From positions 1 through 64,000 of the forward strand of contig URAS01000003.1 of the NCBI GenBank assembly GCA_900545825.1: DNA of 64,000 nucleotides, in the 5' to 3' direction. The notes beneath the pieces were generated by a model that was not told where the DNA came from, searched no databases, and saw only the letters and a list, made by a program, of their open reading frames with translations. The position numbers and the translations under genes were made by a program. Of this stretch, positions 51,033 to 60,055 are shown in pieces (position 1 is the first letter of the stretch; each line of letters opens with the position of its first letter). The DNA is from an uncultured Actinomyces sp. (GTDB lineage: Bacteria > Actinomycetota > Actinomycetes > Actinomycetales > Actinomycetaceae).

Positions 51033-52610
51033 TCACATCCGCCCCAGCATCCTCTTGAGGTCGTCGGGCAAGTCGTCGATCGTCGGCTCCGGCTTCGGCT
51101 CGGTGATCCCAAACGCCGCACCCGGCGCCGAGGTCGCCTCCTCCTTCTCCTTCGCCGCCTGCTGGGCCTCCCACGCCTTCTGCTTCGCGGGGTTGCCGAA
51201 CTTGCGCTTCTTCTTGCCCTTGCGCTTGTTCTGGCGCGCCCCCGAATGCTTCGACGTGCCCGGAAGGCCGCCGCCGAAGCCGCCGCCCATACCGGGCAGC
51301 TGGCCGCCGTTGCGGCTCATCGTCTGCATCATCCGGCGGGCGTCCTCGAACCGCTTGACGAGGGCGTTGATCTCTTGCACCGTCGTGCCTGAACCGCGGG
51401 CGATACGGGCGCGCCTGGAGCCGTTGAGGATCGACGGATCCTTGCGTTCGGCCGGCGTCATCGAGTGGACGATCGCCTCGACTCGGCTGATCTGGGATTC
51501 GTCGAAGTTGTCGAGCGCCTCGCGCATCTGGCCGGCGCCGGGAAGCATGCCGAGCAGCTTCTTCATCGACCCCATCTTGCGGACCTGATTGAGCTGGGTG
51601 AGGAAGTCCTCGAGCGTGAAGTCGCCCTGCGACAGCTTGGCCTGGAGGTCCTTCGCCTCCTCCTCCGAGTAGGTCTTCTCGGCGGCCTCGATGAGGGTGA
51701 GGATGTCGCCCATGTCGAGGATACGCGACGCCATCCGGTCCGGGTGGAAGCGCTCGAAGTCGCCCAGGCCCTCGCCCGTCGACGCGAAGAGGACCGGCGC
51801 GCCCGTCACCCCACGCACCGACAGCGCCGCGCCACCACGGGCGTCGCCGTCGAGCTTCGAGAGGACGACGCCGGTGAAGCCCACGCCGTCGCGGAAAGCG
51901 ACCGACGTCTGGACGGCGTCCTGGCCGACCATGGCGTCGAGGACGAAGAGAACCTCGTGCGGGTTGATCGCGTCGCGAATCGCGCGGGCCTGCTCCATCA
52001 TCTCGGTGTCGACACCCAGGCGACCGGCGGTGTCGACGATGACGACGTCGTAGCCCGCCGTGATCGCCTCATCGACGCCCGAGCGCGCCACCTGGACGGG
52101 GTCGCCGACGCCGTTACCCGGCTGGGGCGCCCACACGTCGACCCCGGCGCGTTCGCCGACGACCTGCAGCTGGGTGACCGCATTGGGACGCTGGAGGTCG
52201 GCGGCGACGAGGAGGACCCGCTTGCCGTGCTCGGAGCGCAGCCACCGGCCAAGCTTTCCGGCCAGCGTCGTCTTACCGGCACCCTGGAGACCGGCGAGCA
52301 TCATGATCGTCGGGCCCTTGGTGGCGAAGTTCAGTTCACGTTCCTCGCCGCCGAGGATCTCGATGAGCTCGTCGTTGACGATCTTGACGACCTGCTGGCC
52401 GGGGTTGAGGGCCTTTGATCTCGTCGCCCCGTAGGCCTTCTCGCGGACCTGCTTGGTGAACGAGCGGACGACCGGCAACGCAACGTCGGCGTCCAGCAGG
52501 GCCCGGCGGATGTCGGCAACGGTCTGGTCGACGTCGCTCTCTGTCAGGACGCCTTTGCCGCGCAGGCGCGTAAACGAGGCCGACAGGCGATCGGAAAGGG
52601 TGTTAAACAA
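51033..52610 (-). CDS. ffh: signal recognition particle protein Ffh
   Basis: This SRP54 GTPase targets nascent membrane proteins. The 525-aa protein has the N domain (about 1-90), G domain with G1 GLQGAGKTTLAGKLG, DTAGRLGVD (G3) and TKLDG-type G4 (SKLDGDARGG). A methionine-rich M domain follows (RMMQTMSRNGGQLPGMGGG). A long basic tail (QNKRKGKKKRKFGNPAKQ) follows the M domain. It lies 50 nt after ftsY, its receptor. Confidence 0.97.
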   Translation of the reverse strand: MFNTLSDRLSASFTRLRGKGVLTESDVDQTVADIRRALLDADVALPVVRSFTKQVREKAYGATRSKALNPGQQVVKIVNDELIEILGGEERELNFATKGPTIMMLAGLQGAGKTTLAGKLGRWLRSEHGKRVLLVAADLQRPNAVTQLQVVGERAGVDVWAPQPGNGVGDPVQVARSGVDEAITAGYDVVIVDTAGRLGVDTEMMEQARAIRDAINPHEVLFVLDAMVGQDAVQTSVAFRDGVGFTGVVLSKLDGDARGGAALSVRGVTGAPVLFASTGEGLGDFERFHPDRMASRILDMGDILTLIEAAEKTYSEEEAKDLQAKLSQGDFTLEDFLTQLNQVRKMGSMKKLLGMLPGAGQMREALDNFDESQISRVEAIVHSMTPAERKDPSILNGSRRARIARGSGTTVQEINALVKRFEDARRMMQTMSRNGGQLPGMGGGFGGGLPGTSKHSGARQNKRKGKKKRKFGNPAKQKAWEAQQAAKEKEEATSAPGAAFGITEPKPEPTIDDLPDDLKRMLGRM

Positions 52611-52660
52611 CGAGGCTCCTCATTTCTGGGATTCGAGTGGGCGTGGGGTGCGGCCGTCGG

Positions 52661-53911
52661 CTAGCTGAGCAGCGAGTCGACGAAGCCCTCGGGGTCGAAC
52701 GGCGCGAGGTCGTCCGGGCCCTCGCCCAAGCCGACGAGCTTGACGGGGACGCCCAGGGCACGCTGGACCGAGATGACGATCCCACCCTTGGCCGAGCCGT
52801 CGAGCTTCGTCAACACAATACCCGTAACGTCGACGGCCTCGGCGAATACACGCGCCTGGCTCATCCCGTTCTGCCCGGTCGTCGCGTCCATCACCAGCAG
52901 GGTCTCGGTGACCGGCGTCGTCTTTTCGATGACGCGCTTGACCTTCCCCAGCTCGTCCATGAGGTCGCGCTTATTCTGCAGGCGCCCCGCCGTGTCGATG
53001 AGGACGACGTCGACGCCGTCGGCCACGCCGCGCGCGGTCGCGTCGAAGGCCACCGACGCCGGGTCGGCGCCCTCGCGGTCGGAGCGGACGACGTCAACGC
53101 CCACGCGGTCGCCCCACGTGCACAGCTGGTCGGCCGCGGCCGCACGGAACGTGTCGGCGGCGCCGAGGAGGACTGAGCGGTTCTCGGCGACGAAGATGCG
53201 GGCGAGCTTGCCGACCGTCGTCGTCTTGCCCGTCCCGTTGACGCCCACCATGAGGACGACGCCGGGCTTGCCGTCCTCACCGTCGATCGCGAGCGAACGG
53301 TCCATCGTCGGGTCGACGAGTTCAAGCATCTTCGTCCGCAGGATCTGACGCACCGCCTGGGGGTCGGAAGTCGACACGACCTTCGCCTGGGTGCGCAGTT
53401 CGTCCATGATCTCCTCGGTGGCCTCGACGCCGACGTCGGCCATGAGGAGGGTGTCCTCCATCTCTTCCCAGTCTTCCTCCGACAGGTTGCCGCGGCTGAA
53501 GACGTTGAGCAGGGTCGAGCCGAACGAGCCCGATCGGGCCAGGCGCGACCGCAGACGCTGCATGCGGGTGGGGACCGACTCCGGCGTCTCGAGGGCCGGC
53601 TGCGGTTCCTTGGGCGCCTCCTCGGCGGCCTCGGGCTTGGCGGGGGCTTCCTTGGCCTCCTCGGCTTCTTCGGCCTCCTCGGCTTCCGGCGCCTCCGCGG
53701 CCTCCTTCGTGGGCGCCGCCTCAGGCTCGGTGAGGACCTCCGGGCCCGCCGGCTCATGCTCGCCGTGACGGTCAACAGGACGCGTCTCCGTGTCGTCCTC
53801 GTGCTTGCGGCCGCTGAGGAAGGCCACGCCACCGCCGATGACGGCGACAAGGCCGGTGAGGATGGTCAGGGCGACGTCCGAGCCACCCAACTGGGTAATG
53901 AGGTCGTTCAT
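52661..53911 (-). CDS. ftsY: SRP receptor FtsY
   Basis: This is the membrane-associated SRP receptor GTPase. The 416-aa protein has an N-terminal hydrophobic segment (VALTILTGLVAVIGGGVAFL) and then an acidic Ala/Glu/Pro-rich linker (about residues 40-110). The NG domain has G1 GVNGTGKTTTVGKLA, DTAGRLQNK and TKLDGSAKGG. I chose ATG 53911; an in-frame ATG at 53920 would add three residues. It is followed by ffh, an arrangement that couples the two SRP-pathway GTPases. Confidence 0.96.
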   Translation of the reverse strand: MNDLITQLGGSDVALTILTGLVAVIGGGVAFLSGRKHEDDTETRPVDRHGEHEPAGPEVLTEPEAAPTKEAAEAPEAEEAEEAEEAKEAPAKPEAAEEAPKEPQPALETPESVPTRMQRLRSRLARSGSFGSTLLNVFSRGNLSEEDWEEMEDTLLMADVGVEATEEIMDELRTQAKVVSTSDPQAVRQILRTKMLELVDPTMDRSLAIDGEDGKPGVVLMVGVNGTGKTTTVGKLARIFVAENRSVLLGAADTFRAAAADQLCTWGDRVGVDVVRSDREGADPASVAFDATARGVADGVDVVLIDTAGRLQNKRDLMDELGKVKRVIEKTTPVTETLLVMDATTGQNGMSQARVFAEAVDVTGIVLTKLDGSAKGGIVISVQRALGVPVKLVGLGEGPDDLAPFDPEGFVDSLLS

Positions 53912-54025
53912 GGTCCCCATTCTTGCCCACAACCGCCCTCTCGGTCACGCTGGCGCAGAAAACGGGACGTCACCGGGCGGTTCCTACCGGGAACAATCCG
54001 CCTGATCGGGAGCGGGCTAGTCCGC

Positions 54026-54553
54026 CTATTTTGCCGCCTCGTCGGCCGCGTTTTGCGAGGTCGGGGCACCTTCGAGGGCGTCCGCGGCGGCGGAGGAGTC
54101 ACCCGTGTCGGCCGGCTGCGGCCGCGGCGTCGTGTCCTCGGTCTCCCCGCCCACAGCACCGTCCGCCGGATGTGGCTGAGGGGTCGCCGCGGCGACGTTG
54201 GCCAACCGAGGGCGACGCCGGTTGCTCGCGGGCGCAAACGACGGCAGCTCGGGCGAGCCTTGCTGCGGCTGGGCGTCGGCTTCGGCCTCGGGCTGGATGA
54301 GCCCGCGAATATCGGCCTGCGAATCGGTCGCCTCCTCGGCTTCCGTCCACAGCTCGTCGATGCTCACCTCGCGCATCTGGCCGGCGGCGTCCTCGTCGAG
54401 CTCGTCGTTTTTCCACGCATCCGTCGCCTCACGCACCCACGTGCGCATGCCCTCGCTGGGCCGCCGGGTTCGCAGCAACGCGACGACGATGGCGAGGGCA
54501 ATCACGACCGTCACGATCAGGGCGACGAACAACACGACGAGCGACTGATTCAC
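54026..54553 (-). CDS. single-pass membrane protein with low-complexity tail
   Basis: I do not recognise a family. Starting at GTG 54553 (175 aa), the protein has one N-terminal hydrophobic helix (LVVLFVALIVTVVIALAIVV) followed by basic RTRRP. After that comes a charged segment (WVREATDAWKNDELDEDAAG) and a Pro/Ala/Gln/Thr-rich, probably disordered tail. Topology would put the tail in the cytoplasm if the positive-inside rule holds. It lies between smc and ftsY on the same strand, 63 nt after smc. The start could also be further upstream (54598). Confidence 0.6.
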   Translation of the reverse strand: MNQSLVVLFVALIVTVVIALAIVVALLRTRRPSEGMRTWVREATDAWKNDELDEDAAGQMREVSIDELWTEAEEATDSQADIRGLIQPEAEADAQPQQGSPELPSFAPASNRRRPRLANVAAATPQPHPADGAVGGETEDTTPRPQPADTGDSSAAADALEGAPTSQNAADEAAK

Positions 54554-54616
54554 TCGGTCAGTTTCGCACGTTTGCCGCCGCCGATAAAAGCCCCGCACCC
54601 CAAACGCGCGAAACCG

Positions 54617-57600
54617 TTACCGTTTTGTGGCCGTCCGTTCCAGCCGCTGCGAAACGACCGTGGTCACGCCGTCTTTCATCGTCACGCCGTAGAGGGCGTC
54701 GGCGACCTCCATCGTCCGTTTCTGGTGGGTAATGACGATGAGTTGTGAGACTTCCCGCAGTTGCGAAAACACGGCGAGCATCCGCGTTAGATTCGCGTCG
54801 TCGAGAGCCGCCTCGACCTCGTCGAGAATGTAGAACGGGCTGGGGCGGGCCTTGAAGATCGCGAAGAGGAAGGCGAGGGCCGCGAGCGAGCGTTCGCCAC
54901 CCGAGAGCAGCGAGAGCTGCTTGACCTTTTTGCCGGCCGGGCGCGCCTCGATATCGACGCCGGTGCCCAGCATGTCGTCGGGATCGGTGAGAACCAGGTG
55001 CCCCTCGCCGCCGGGGAAAAGAGTCCCGAAGACCTCCTCGAACGCGCGGGCCGTGTCCTCGAAGGCCGAGGTGAACGCTTCCTCGACCTGCCGGTCGACC
55101 TCCGAGATGACCCGGAACAGGTCGGCGCGGGACCGTTTGACGTCGGCCAGCTGGTCGGTCATGAACCGGTAGCGTTCCTCGAGGGCGCGGTGCTCCTCGA
55201 GGGCCAGCGGGTTGACCTTGCCGAGGGCCTTGAGGTCGCGCTGGGCCCGGCGCAGGCGCTTCTCGACCGCGGCGCGGGCGAACGGCACCGGCTCGCCCTC
55301 GGGGTCGTCGACGTTGGGGACGAGCGTGTGGGGGCCGTACTGGGCGACGAGCTCGTCCGGCTCGATCGCCAGTTCGTCGGCGGCCGCCTGGGTCAGCTGG
55401 TCCACCTGGAGGGTGTGCTGCGCCGCCGCGACCTCTTCGCGGTGGAGGGCCTCGGTGAGGTCGTTAGCCTTCGCCGCGAGGGCGTCGAGCTGGTGGCGGA
55501 GGTCGCTCAGCTGCTTCGAGCTGGCGGCGCGCGCCTCCTCGGCCTCGCGTTGGCGGCGGCTGGCGGCGTCGCGGTGGGCGCCGGCGAGCCGCTGGGCCCG
55601 TTGGGCCTGGTCGGCCACGTGGGCCGCCACGGCCCGCTGCGCCTGCCGCCTGGCGTTGTCGCGTTCGACCTGCTGGACCCGGCTGGCATACTGCTCGCGG
55701 TCCGCGCGGGCGTGGCGCAGACGTCCCTGTACCTGGCGGGTGCGCTCTTCGGTCGCCCGAAGCGCCAGGCGTGCCTCGGCCACGACCTCGCGGGCCTTGC
55801 GCGCCGCCTCGCGGGCCGCTGCCGCCTCGCGTTCGCGGCCGGCGACGTCGACGTCCTCGACGGTGTCGGTGAACGCCGCGAGCGCCTGCTCGGCGGCCTC
55901 CGCGGCGCTCTCGCGCGTCGCGACCTCGTCGCGGGCGCGCGTCAGGGCCGCCTCGGCGCGTTCGGCCTCACCGGCTGCGGAGGCGGCCGCGGCGCGGATC
56001 CGGGCCACGCGCTGGGCCTCCTCGGCCCGTTGGGCGTCCGCCGCCCGCAGCGCGGTGAGCGCCGCCGCGGCGCGCTCCCGACACTCGCGTTCGGCGCGTT
56101 CGGCCGACTCGAGGGATACGCGGGCGTCCTCCTGGGCGAGATTTGCCCGTTCGGCCTGGGCCGACGCCTCGTCGCATTCGGCCTGGATCGACAGGACGGT
56201 GGCCTCGATAGCGGTCCCCCCGCCCATGGCGCCGGGCCGCACCCATTCACCGGTGTCGGTCACGCACAGGGTCGCCTGGGAGCGGTTGACGGCCTCGCGG
56301 GCCTCGTCGAGCGTGTGCGCGACGGCGACGCCCGTCAGCAGGGCACGCAGCGCGTCGGTGACCCCCGCGGACGCCGAGCGGACGACGTCGCCTGCCCACC
56401 GGGCGTCACCCGGGAGCGGTTCGCCAGGCTGGGACGGCGCCTGGGCGTCGGCGAGGACGAGGCTCACACGCCCCACGCCCGTGCGCGCCGCGTGGGCCAC
56501 GGCGTCGGCGGCCGCGTCGGCGCCCGACGCGATGGCCGCCCCGACGACCTCGCCGAGGGCGTGGCCGACGGCGTCCTCCCAGCCCCGATCGACGTCGAGG
56601 CTGGGCGCCAGCGGGCCCTCGAGTCCCGGGAGGTTGGCGCCGAGGAGCGCCCCGGTCGCCTCGGGTGGGCGCAGCGACAGCGCGAGCGCGTCGCGGCGGG
56701 ACGTCCACGTCGCGACCTCCTTCGTCGCCTGCGACAGCGCGGCACGCGCCTGCTCCAGCGTCGCCTGGGCTTCCCGCTGGTCGCGCTGGGCGGCCTCGTA
56801 GGCGCGGGTCGGGGCGTCGTCCTCGCCGGGTGAGTGCTCGCCATCATCCGCCTGCTCGAGGCCCTTGGCTGCCGCCTCGGCGCGCTCGTGGGCGGCCTGT
56901 GCCTGGCTCTCGGCTCGACGGAGCGCCTCGACGGCCGCCTCGGCGCGCGACCTGGCGGACGCCGCCTGGCCGGCGAGCGTCGACTGGCGCGAGGTGGCCG
57001 CCGCCTGGGCGGCCCTGGCCCCGGCCGCGCCCTGGTCGGCCTCGCGCTCGGCTTTTTCGGCGTCCTCGGCCGCGGTGACTGCCTGCTCGAGGCCGGCCTT
57101 CGCCTGATCGCATCGGGCCTGGGCCTCGTCGGCGTCGCTGCTTAGCTGCTCGATCTCGGCGTCGCGCGCGGCCTGGTCCGGGCCGCCCGGTCCCGCCAGG
57201 GGCTGGGCCAGCTGCTCCGCGCGTTCCGTCGCGAGCGTCGCCAGCGTCCCCAGCCGGTCGGCCAGGCTGGTGAGCTGCTTCCACTGCTCGGCCGCGACCC
57301 GGGCCGGCTCGTCGAGCACGGCCTGTTCCTCGGCCTCGACGAGCGCCGCACGCAGCCGCTCCGATTCGCCGGCGATCTCGGACCGCTGCGCGTTGATCTG
57401 CTGCGTCTTGCGCTGAAACTCCTCCAGCGCCTGCTGGTGGGTGACGAGGTCGTCGGCCAGCAGCCGGGCCCGCAGGTCACGCTCGATCGCCTGGATCGTC
57501 TGGGCTTGCGACGCGATCCGCGCCTGCTTCGCCAACGGCCCCAGTTGCCGCCCGATTTCGCGGGTCAAGTCCTCGAGCCGCTCGAGCTTCTCGCCCAGCC

Positions 57601-58147
57601 CCTCGAGCTTGCGCACCGCCCGTTCCTTGCGGCGCCGATGCTTGAGGACGCCCGCCGCCTCCTCGATATATGCACGCCTGGACTGCGCATCCGACCGCAA
57701 CACGTCGTCGAGCTGCCCCTGCCCGACGATGACGTGCATTGAGCGGCCCATGCCGGTGTCGGAGAGCAGCTCCTGGATGTCGAGCAGGCGCACCGGGGCG
57801 CCGTTGATCGCGTATTCCGAGCCGCCCTGCCGAAACAGGGTGCGCGAAATCGTCACCTCGGAATAGTCGATCGGCAACTCGCCCGACGTGTTGTCGATCG
57901 TCAGCCGCACTTCGGCGCGGCCCAGCGCCGGCCTCGTCGACGTTCCCGCAAAGATGACGTCGGCCATCTGCGCGCCGCGCAACGACTTCGCGCCCTGCTC
58001 GCCCATCACCCAGGCGAGGGCGTCGACGATGTTCGACTTCCCCGACCCGTTCGGCCCGACGATACAGATGATGCCGGGGTCGAGAGTGAGAGTCGTGGCC
58101 TGGGCAAACGACTTGAAGCCCCGAAGCGCCAACGACTTAAGGTGCAT
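54617..58147 (-). CDS. smc: chromosome segregation protein SMC
   Basis: This is the large ATPase of bacterial condensin. The 1176-aa protein has Walker A GPNGSGKSNIVDAL (from residue 31), two long coiled-coil arms (about 165-500 and 670-1010) around a hinge (about 510-650, GEVVGAAIASG), the ABC signature LLSGGERSLAALAF and Walker B PFYILDEVEAALDD. The frame is continuous and full length. scpA/scpB are not in the window. rnc and mutM, which precede smc in many actinobacteria, are absent here; ndk takes that place. Confidence 0.98.
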   Translation of the reverse strand: MHLKSLALRGFKSFAQATTLTLDPGIICIVGPNGSGKSNIVDALAWVMGEQGAKSLRGAQMADVIFAGTSTRPALGRAEVRLTIDNTSGELPIDYSEVTISRTLFRQGGSEYAINGAPVRLLDIQELLSDTGMGRSMHVIVGQGQLDDVLRSDAQSRRAYIEEAAGVLKHRRRKERAVRKLEGLGEKLERLEDLTREIGRQLGPLAKQARIASQAQTIQAIERDLRARLLADDLVTHQQALEEFQRKTQQINAQRSEIAGESERLRAALVEAEEQAVLDEPARVAAEQWKQLTSLADRLGTLATLATERAEQLAQPLAGPGGPDQAARDAEIEQLSSDADEAQARCDQAKAGLEQAVTAAEDAEKAEREADQGAAGARAAQAAATSRQSTLAGQAASARSRAEAAVEALRRAESQAQAAHERAEAAAKGLEQADDGEHSPGEDDAPTRAYEAAQRDQREAQATLEQARAALSQATKEVATWTSRRDALALSLRPPEATGALLGANLPGLEGPLAPSLDVDRGWEDAVGHALGEVVGAAIASGADAAADAVAHAARTGVGRVSLVLADAQAPSQPGEPLPGDARWAGDVVRSASAGVTDALRALLTGVAVAHTLDEAREAVNRSQATLCVTDTGEWVRPGAMGGGTAIEATVLSIQAECDEASAQAERANLAQEDARVSLESAERAERECRERAAAALTALRAADAQRAEEAQRVARIRAAAASAAGEAERAEAALTRARDEVATRESAAEAAEQALAAFTDTVEDVDVAGREREAAAAREAARKAREVVAEARLALRATEERTRQVQGRLRHARADREQYASRVQQVERDNARRQAQRAVAAHVADQAQRAQRLAGAHRDAASRRQREAEEARAASSKQLSDLRHQLDALAAKANDLTEALHREEVAAAQHTLQVDQLTQAAADELAIEPDELVAQYGPHTLVPNVDDPEGEPVPFARAAVEKRLRRAQRDLKALGKVNPLALEEHRALEERYRFMTDQLADVKRSRADLFRVISEVDRQVEEAFTSAFEDTARAFEEVFGTLFPGGEGHLVLTDPDDMLGTGVDIEARPAGKKVKQLSLLSGGERSLAALAFLFAIFKARPSPFYILDEVEAALDDANLTRMLAVFSQLREVSQLIVITHQKRTMEVADALYGVTMKDGVTTVVSQRLERTATKR

Positions 58148-58180
58148 AAGGCAACCCCGCTTCGACGAGCGGATATTCGG

Positions 58181-58627
58181 CTAGACCAGCTCCGGGAACC
58201 ACACGCCGATCTCGCGTTCGGCCGCCGACGGCGAGTCCGACGCGTGGATGACGTTCTCGATGGCGCGCCCGCCCCAGTCGCGGCCGAAGTCGCCACGGAT
58301 GGTCCCGGGATCCGCCGTGGTCGGCTGCGTCGACCCGGTGAGCGTCCGGGCGCCCGCGACGACCTGCTCGCCCGAGAGGACGGCGGCGACCAGCGGCTGC
58401 GAGGTCATGTAGGTGACGAGGTCGGCGTAGAAGTGCTTGTCCTTGTGCTCGGCGTAGTGGGCGTCCAACAGGTCGCGGTCAGCCTGGACCAGCTTGAGGG
58501 CGCTGATCCGGTACCCCTTGCGCTCAAAGCGCGCGAGGATTTCGCCCGTGAGTCCACGGCGATAGGCGTCAGGCTTGACGAGGATGAGCGTGTGCTCGAG
58601 CGACGAATCAAGAGTGGGCTGGGTCAT
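58181..58627 (-). CDS. ndk: nucleoside diphosphate kinase
   Basis: This enzyme equilibrates NDPs and NTPs through a phospho-histidine. The 148-aa protein has TLILVKPDAYRRGLTGEI and the active-site His in ENVIHASDSPSAAEREI. ATG 58627 has GGAGG 6 nt upstream, giving a short N-terminal extension before HTLILVKP. It lies 33 nt upstream of smc on the same strand. Confidence 0.97.
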   Translation of the reverse strand: MTQPTLDSSLEHTLILVKPDAYRRGLTGEILARFERKGYRISALKLVQADRDLLDAHYAEHKDKHFYADLVTYMTSQPLVAAVLSGEQVVAGARTLTGSTQPTTADPGTIRGDFGRDWGGRAIENVIHASDSPSAAEREIGVWFPELV

Positions 58628-58661
58628 GATGTCCTCCGTTGGTTGCGATCTCACGCCGATT

Positions 58662-59366
58662 CTATTCTTCTGAGTCGCCGGTCAAGCCGGCCTCGACGGC
58701 CTCGGCGATCTGCGCCAGGGCCATCCGCGCCTCGGGGCCCTCGGCCTCGATCCGCAAACTGTCACCGGCCTCGAGTTTCAACCCCATGAGGGCGAGCACC
58801 GACGAGGCGTCGACGCCGTTGACCGTCACCTCGGCGTCGAAGTCCGACGCCAGACGCGCCAAGCGGGCGGCCGGGCGGGCCTTGAGACCCTCGGCGTCGA
58901 CAAGCGTGACGACGCGCGGCGCATAAGGGTCGTCCTCGGGCTCGACGGGGCGTTCGGGCCGCTCCTCGACGTCGAAGAACTGGACGGCCCCGGCGATCGC
59001 CCGCAGCACCGCGTTGAGGTCCTCGCCCTGCTGGGCGGCGACGGCACCCGCCGTGGCGCCCTCGACGATCGGCCCGTGCCCGAGGGAGACGTCGCCGTCG
59101 CCCCACGTGTTGATGAGCTGGTAGGACGCGAGCTTCGCCGGCCCCAGGTCGGCGAGGATGACGATGTGCGCGCCCTCGCCGATCTGTCCCGCGGCCTCGG
59201 AGCACGCGTCGGCGATGAGTTCGAGCGCCCGCGACAACCCTTCGTCGTGGACCCCGCACGGCTTGACGATGACGTCGGGTGCCATCGGGGACACGACCTC
59301 ACAGATTCCGCGCGCAAGCGTGTCGGACTGTGAGGCGATGACGAATCCAATGAGTGGGGTGGCCAC
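58662..59366 (-). CDS. DhaM-like EIIA-HPr fusion lacking both phosphorylation histidines
   Basis: Residues 1 to about 125 match the EIIA(Man)-type domain of the dihydroxyacetone-kinase phosphotransfer subunit DhaM (FVIASQSDTLARG, VILADLGPAKLAS, GPIVEGATAGAVAA). Residues about 150-230 match HPr (DAEGLKARPAARLA, ASSVLALMGLKLEAGD). In DhaM the phosphoacceptor is His in the VSHS motif, here Q13. In HPr it is His in GLHARPA, here K162. The Ser-46-like S188/S189 remains. No dhaK or dhaL is nearby. The protein is probably not a phosphocarrier and may be regulatory. The start is GTG 59366 with AAAGGTG upstream. Confidence 0.85.
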   Translation of the reverse strand: MATPLIGFVIASQSDTLARGICEVVSPMAPDVIVKPCGVHDEGLSRALELIADACSEAAGQIGEGAHIVILADLGPAKLASYQLINTWGDGDVSLGHGPIVEGATAGAVAAQQGEDLNAVLRAIAGAVQFFDVEERPERPVEPEDDPYAPRVVTLVDAEGLKARPAARLARLASDFDAEVTVNGVDASSVLALMGLKLEAGDSLRIEAEGPEARMALAQIAEAVEAGLTGDSEE

Positions 59367-59426
59367 GGGCCCACCTTTCTGCCGGTAACGCCCTAAGAGT
59401 AGCGCAGGCGGCCCCCTCGATACACC

Positions 59427-59464
59427 ACGGACCCGGAAAGCAGGAATGCGCTTTCCGGGTCCGT
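59427..59464 (-). terminator. terminator of the DUF1540 gene
   Basis: A perfect 15-bp stem ACGGACCCGGAAAGC/GCTTTCCGGGTCCGT with an 8-nt loop lies 17 nt past the stop. It separates DUF1540 from the DhaM-like gene. Confidence 0.85.
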
Positions 59465-59481
59465 GTCAGTCGCTTGAGCGG

Positions 59482-59751
59482 TTAGGCCTTCTTGAAGGTC
59501 AGGCAGTCAGCGTGCGACGAACCGATCGAGACGTTCGGCGCCGAGCAGACGAGCGAGTCGTTGTACGTGCAGTCCTTGCGCGAGCAGGCGCCCACCTGGG
59601 CGTCGACGGTCGGCAGGCCGCCGTGCGCGTCGAGGGCGATGAACGTCGTGCAGCCGCCGGCACCCATGGTCATGGCGAAGGCGGCGCAGCCGTCGTGGTT
59701 GAAGGCGCAGTCGGTCTCGGCACACGCGGCAACGTGAGGCATGGTGGTCAT
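59482..59751 (-). CDS. DUF1540 cysteine-rich protein, two repeats
   Basis: This 89-aa protein is built from two similar Cys-rich units: one about residues 5-40 (VAACAETDCAFNHDGCAAFA) and one about 50-85 (GACSRKDCTYNDSLVCSAPN, then HADCLTFKK). The spacing matches DUF1540, thought to bind a metal, although that is not established. AAGGAG precedes ATG 59751. It is monocistronic, with a strong terminator and a 346-bp gene-free upstream region that contains a CRP/GlxR-type site. Confidence 0.88.
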   Translation of the reverse strand: MTTMPHVAACAETDCAFNHDGCAAFAMTMGAGGCTTFIALDAHGGLPTVDAQVGACSRKDCTYNDSLVCSAPNVSIGSSHADCLTFKKA

Positions 59752-60011
59752 GATGGTCTCCTTATTTCTCGGTGAGCCCGCCCGCGGCGCGCTCTCTTGG
59801 TTTCCACACTAGGAGCCCGGCGCGGCTTTTCAAGGGCGCCAAAACGCGCCAGAATTAGGCGCAAACAATTTTGCGAAAACCCCAATTTAAGAAAAGCCGG
59901 GCGTAGCGTTTTTTCGCCGCAAACCACCCCATTACCGCAGGTCAGCAGGCATTTACAGGCCACAGATTTACGCAAGGCTCGACCATAGAGAGGCTCACCT
60001 AAACCCCGTAT

Positions 60012-60027
60012 GGTGATTTATATCACA
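60012..60027. promoter_or_regulatory. CRP/GlxR-type operator
   Basis: GGTGATTTATATCACA differs from the cAMP-receptor-family consensus TGTGANNTANNTCACA only at the first base, and has the central TA. It lies about 260 bp upstream of DUF1540 and about 70 bp past the DeoR-family stop. Confidence 0.65.
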
Positions 60028-60055
60028 GGCGACACGCAGGGCCCCCAACCGGGGT

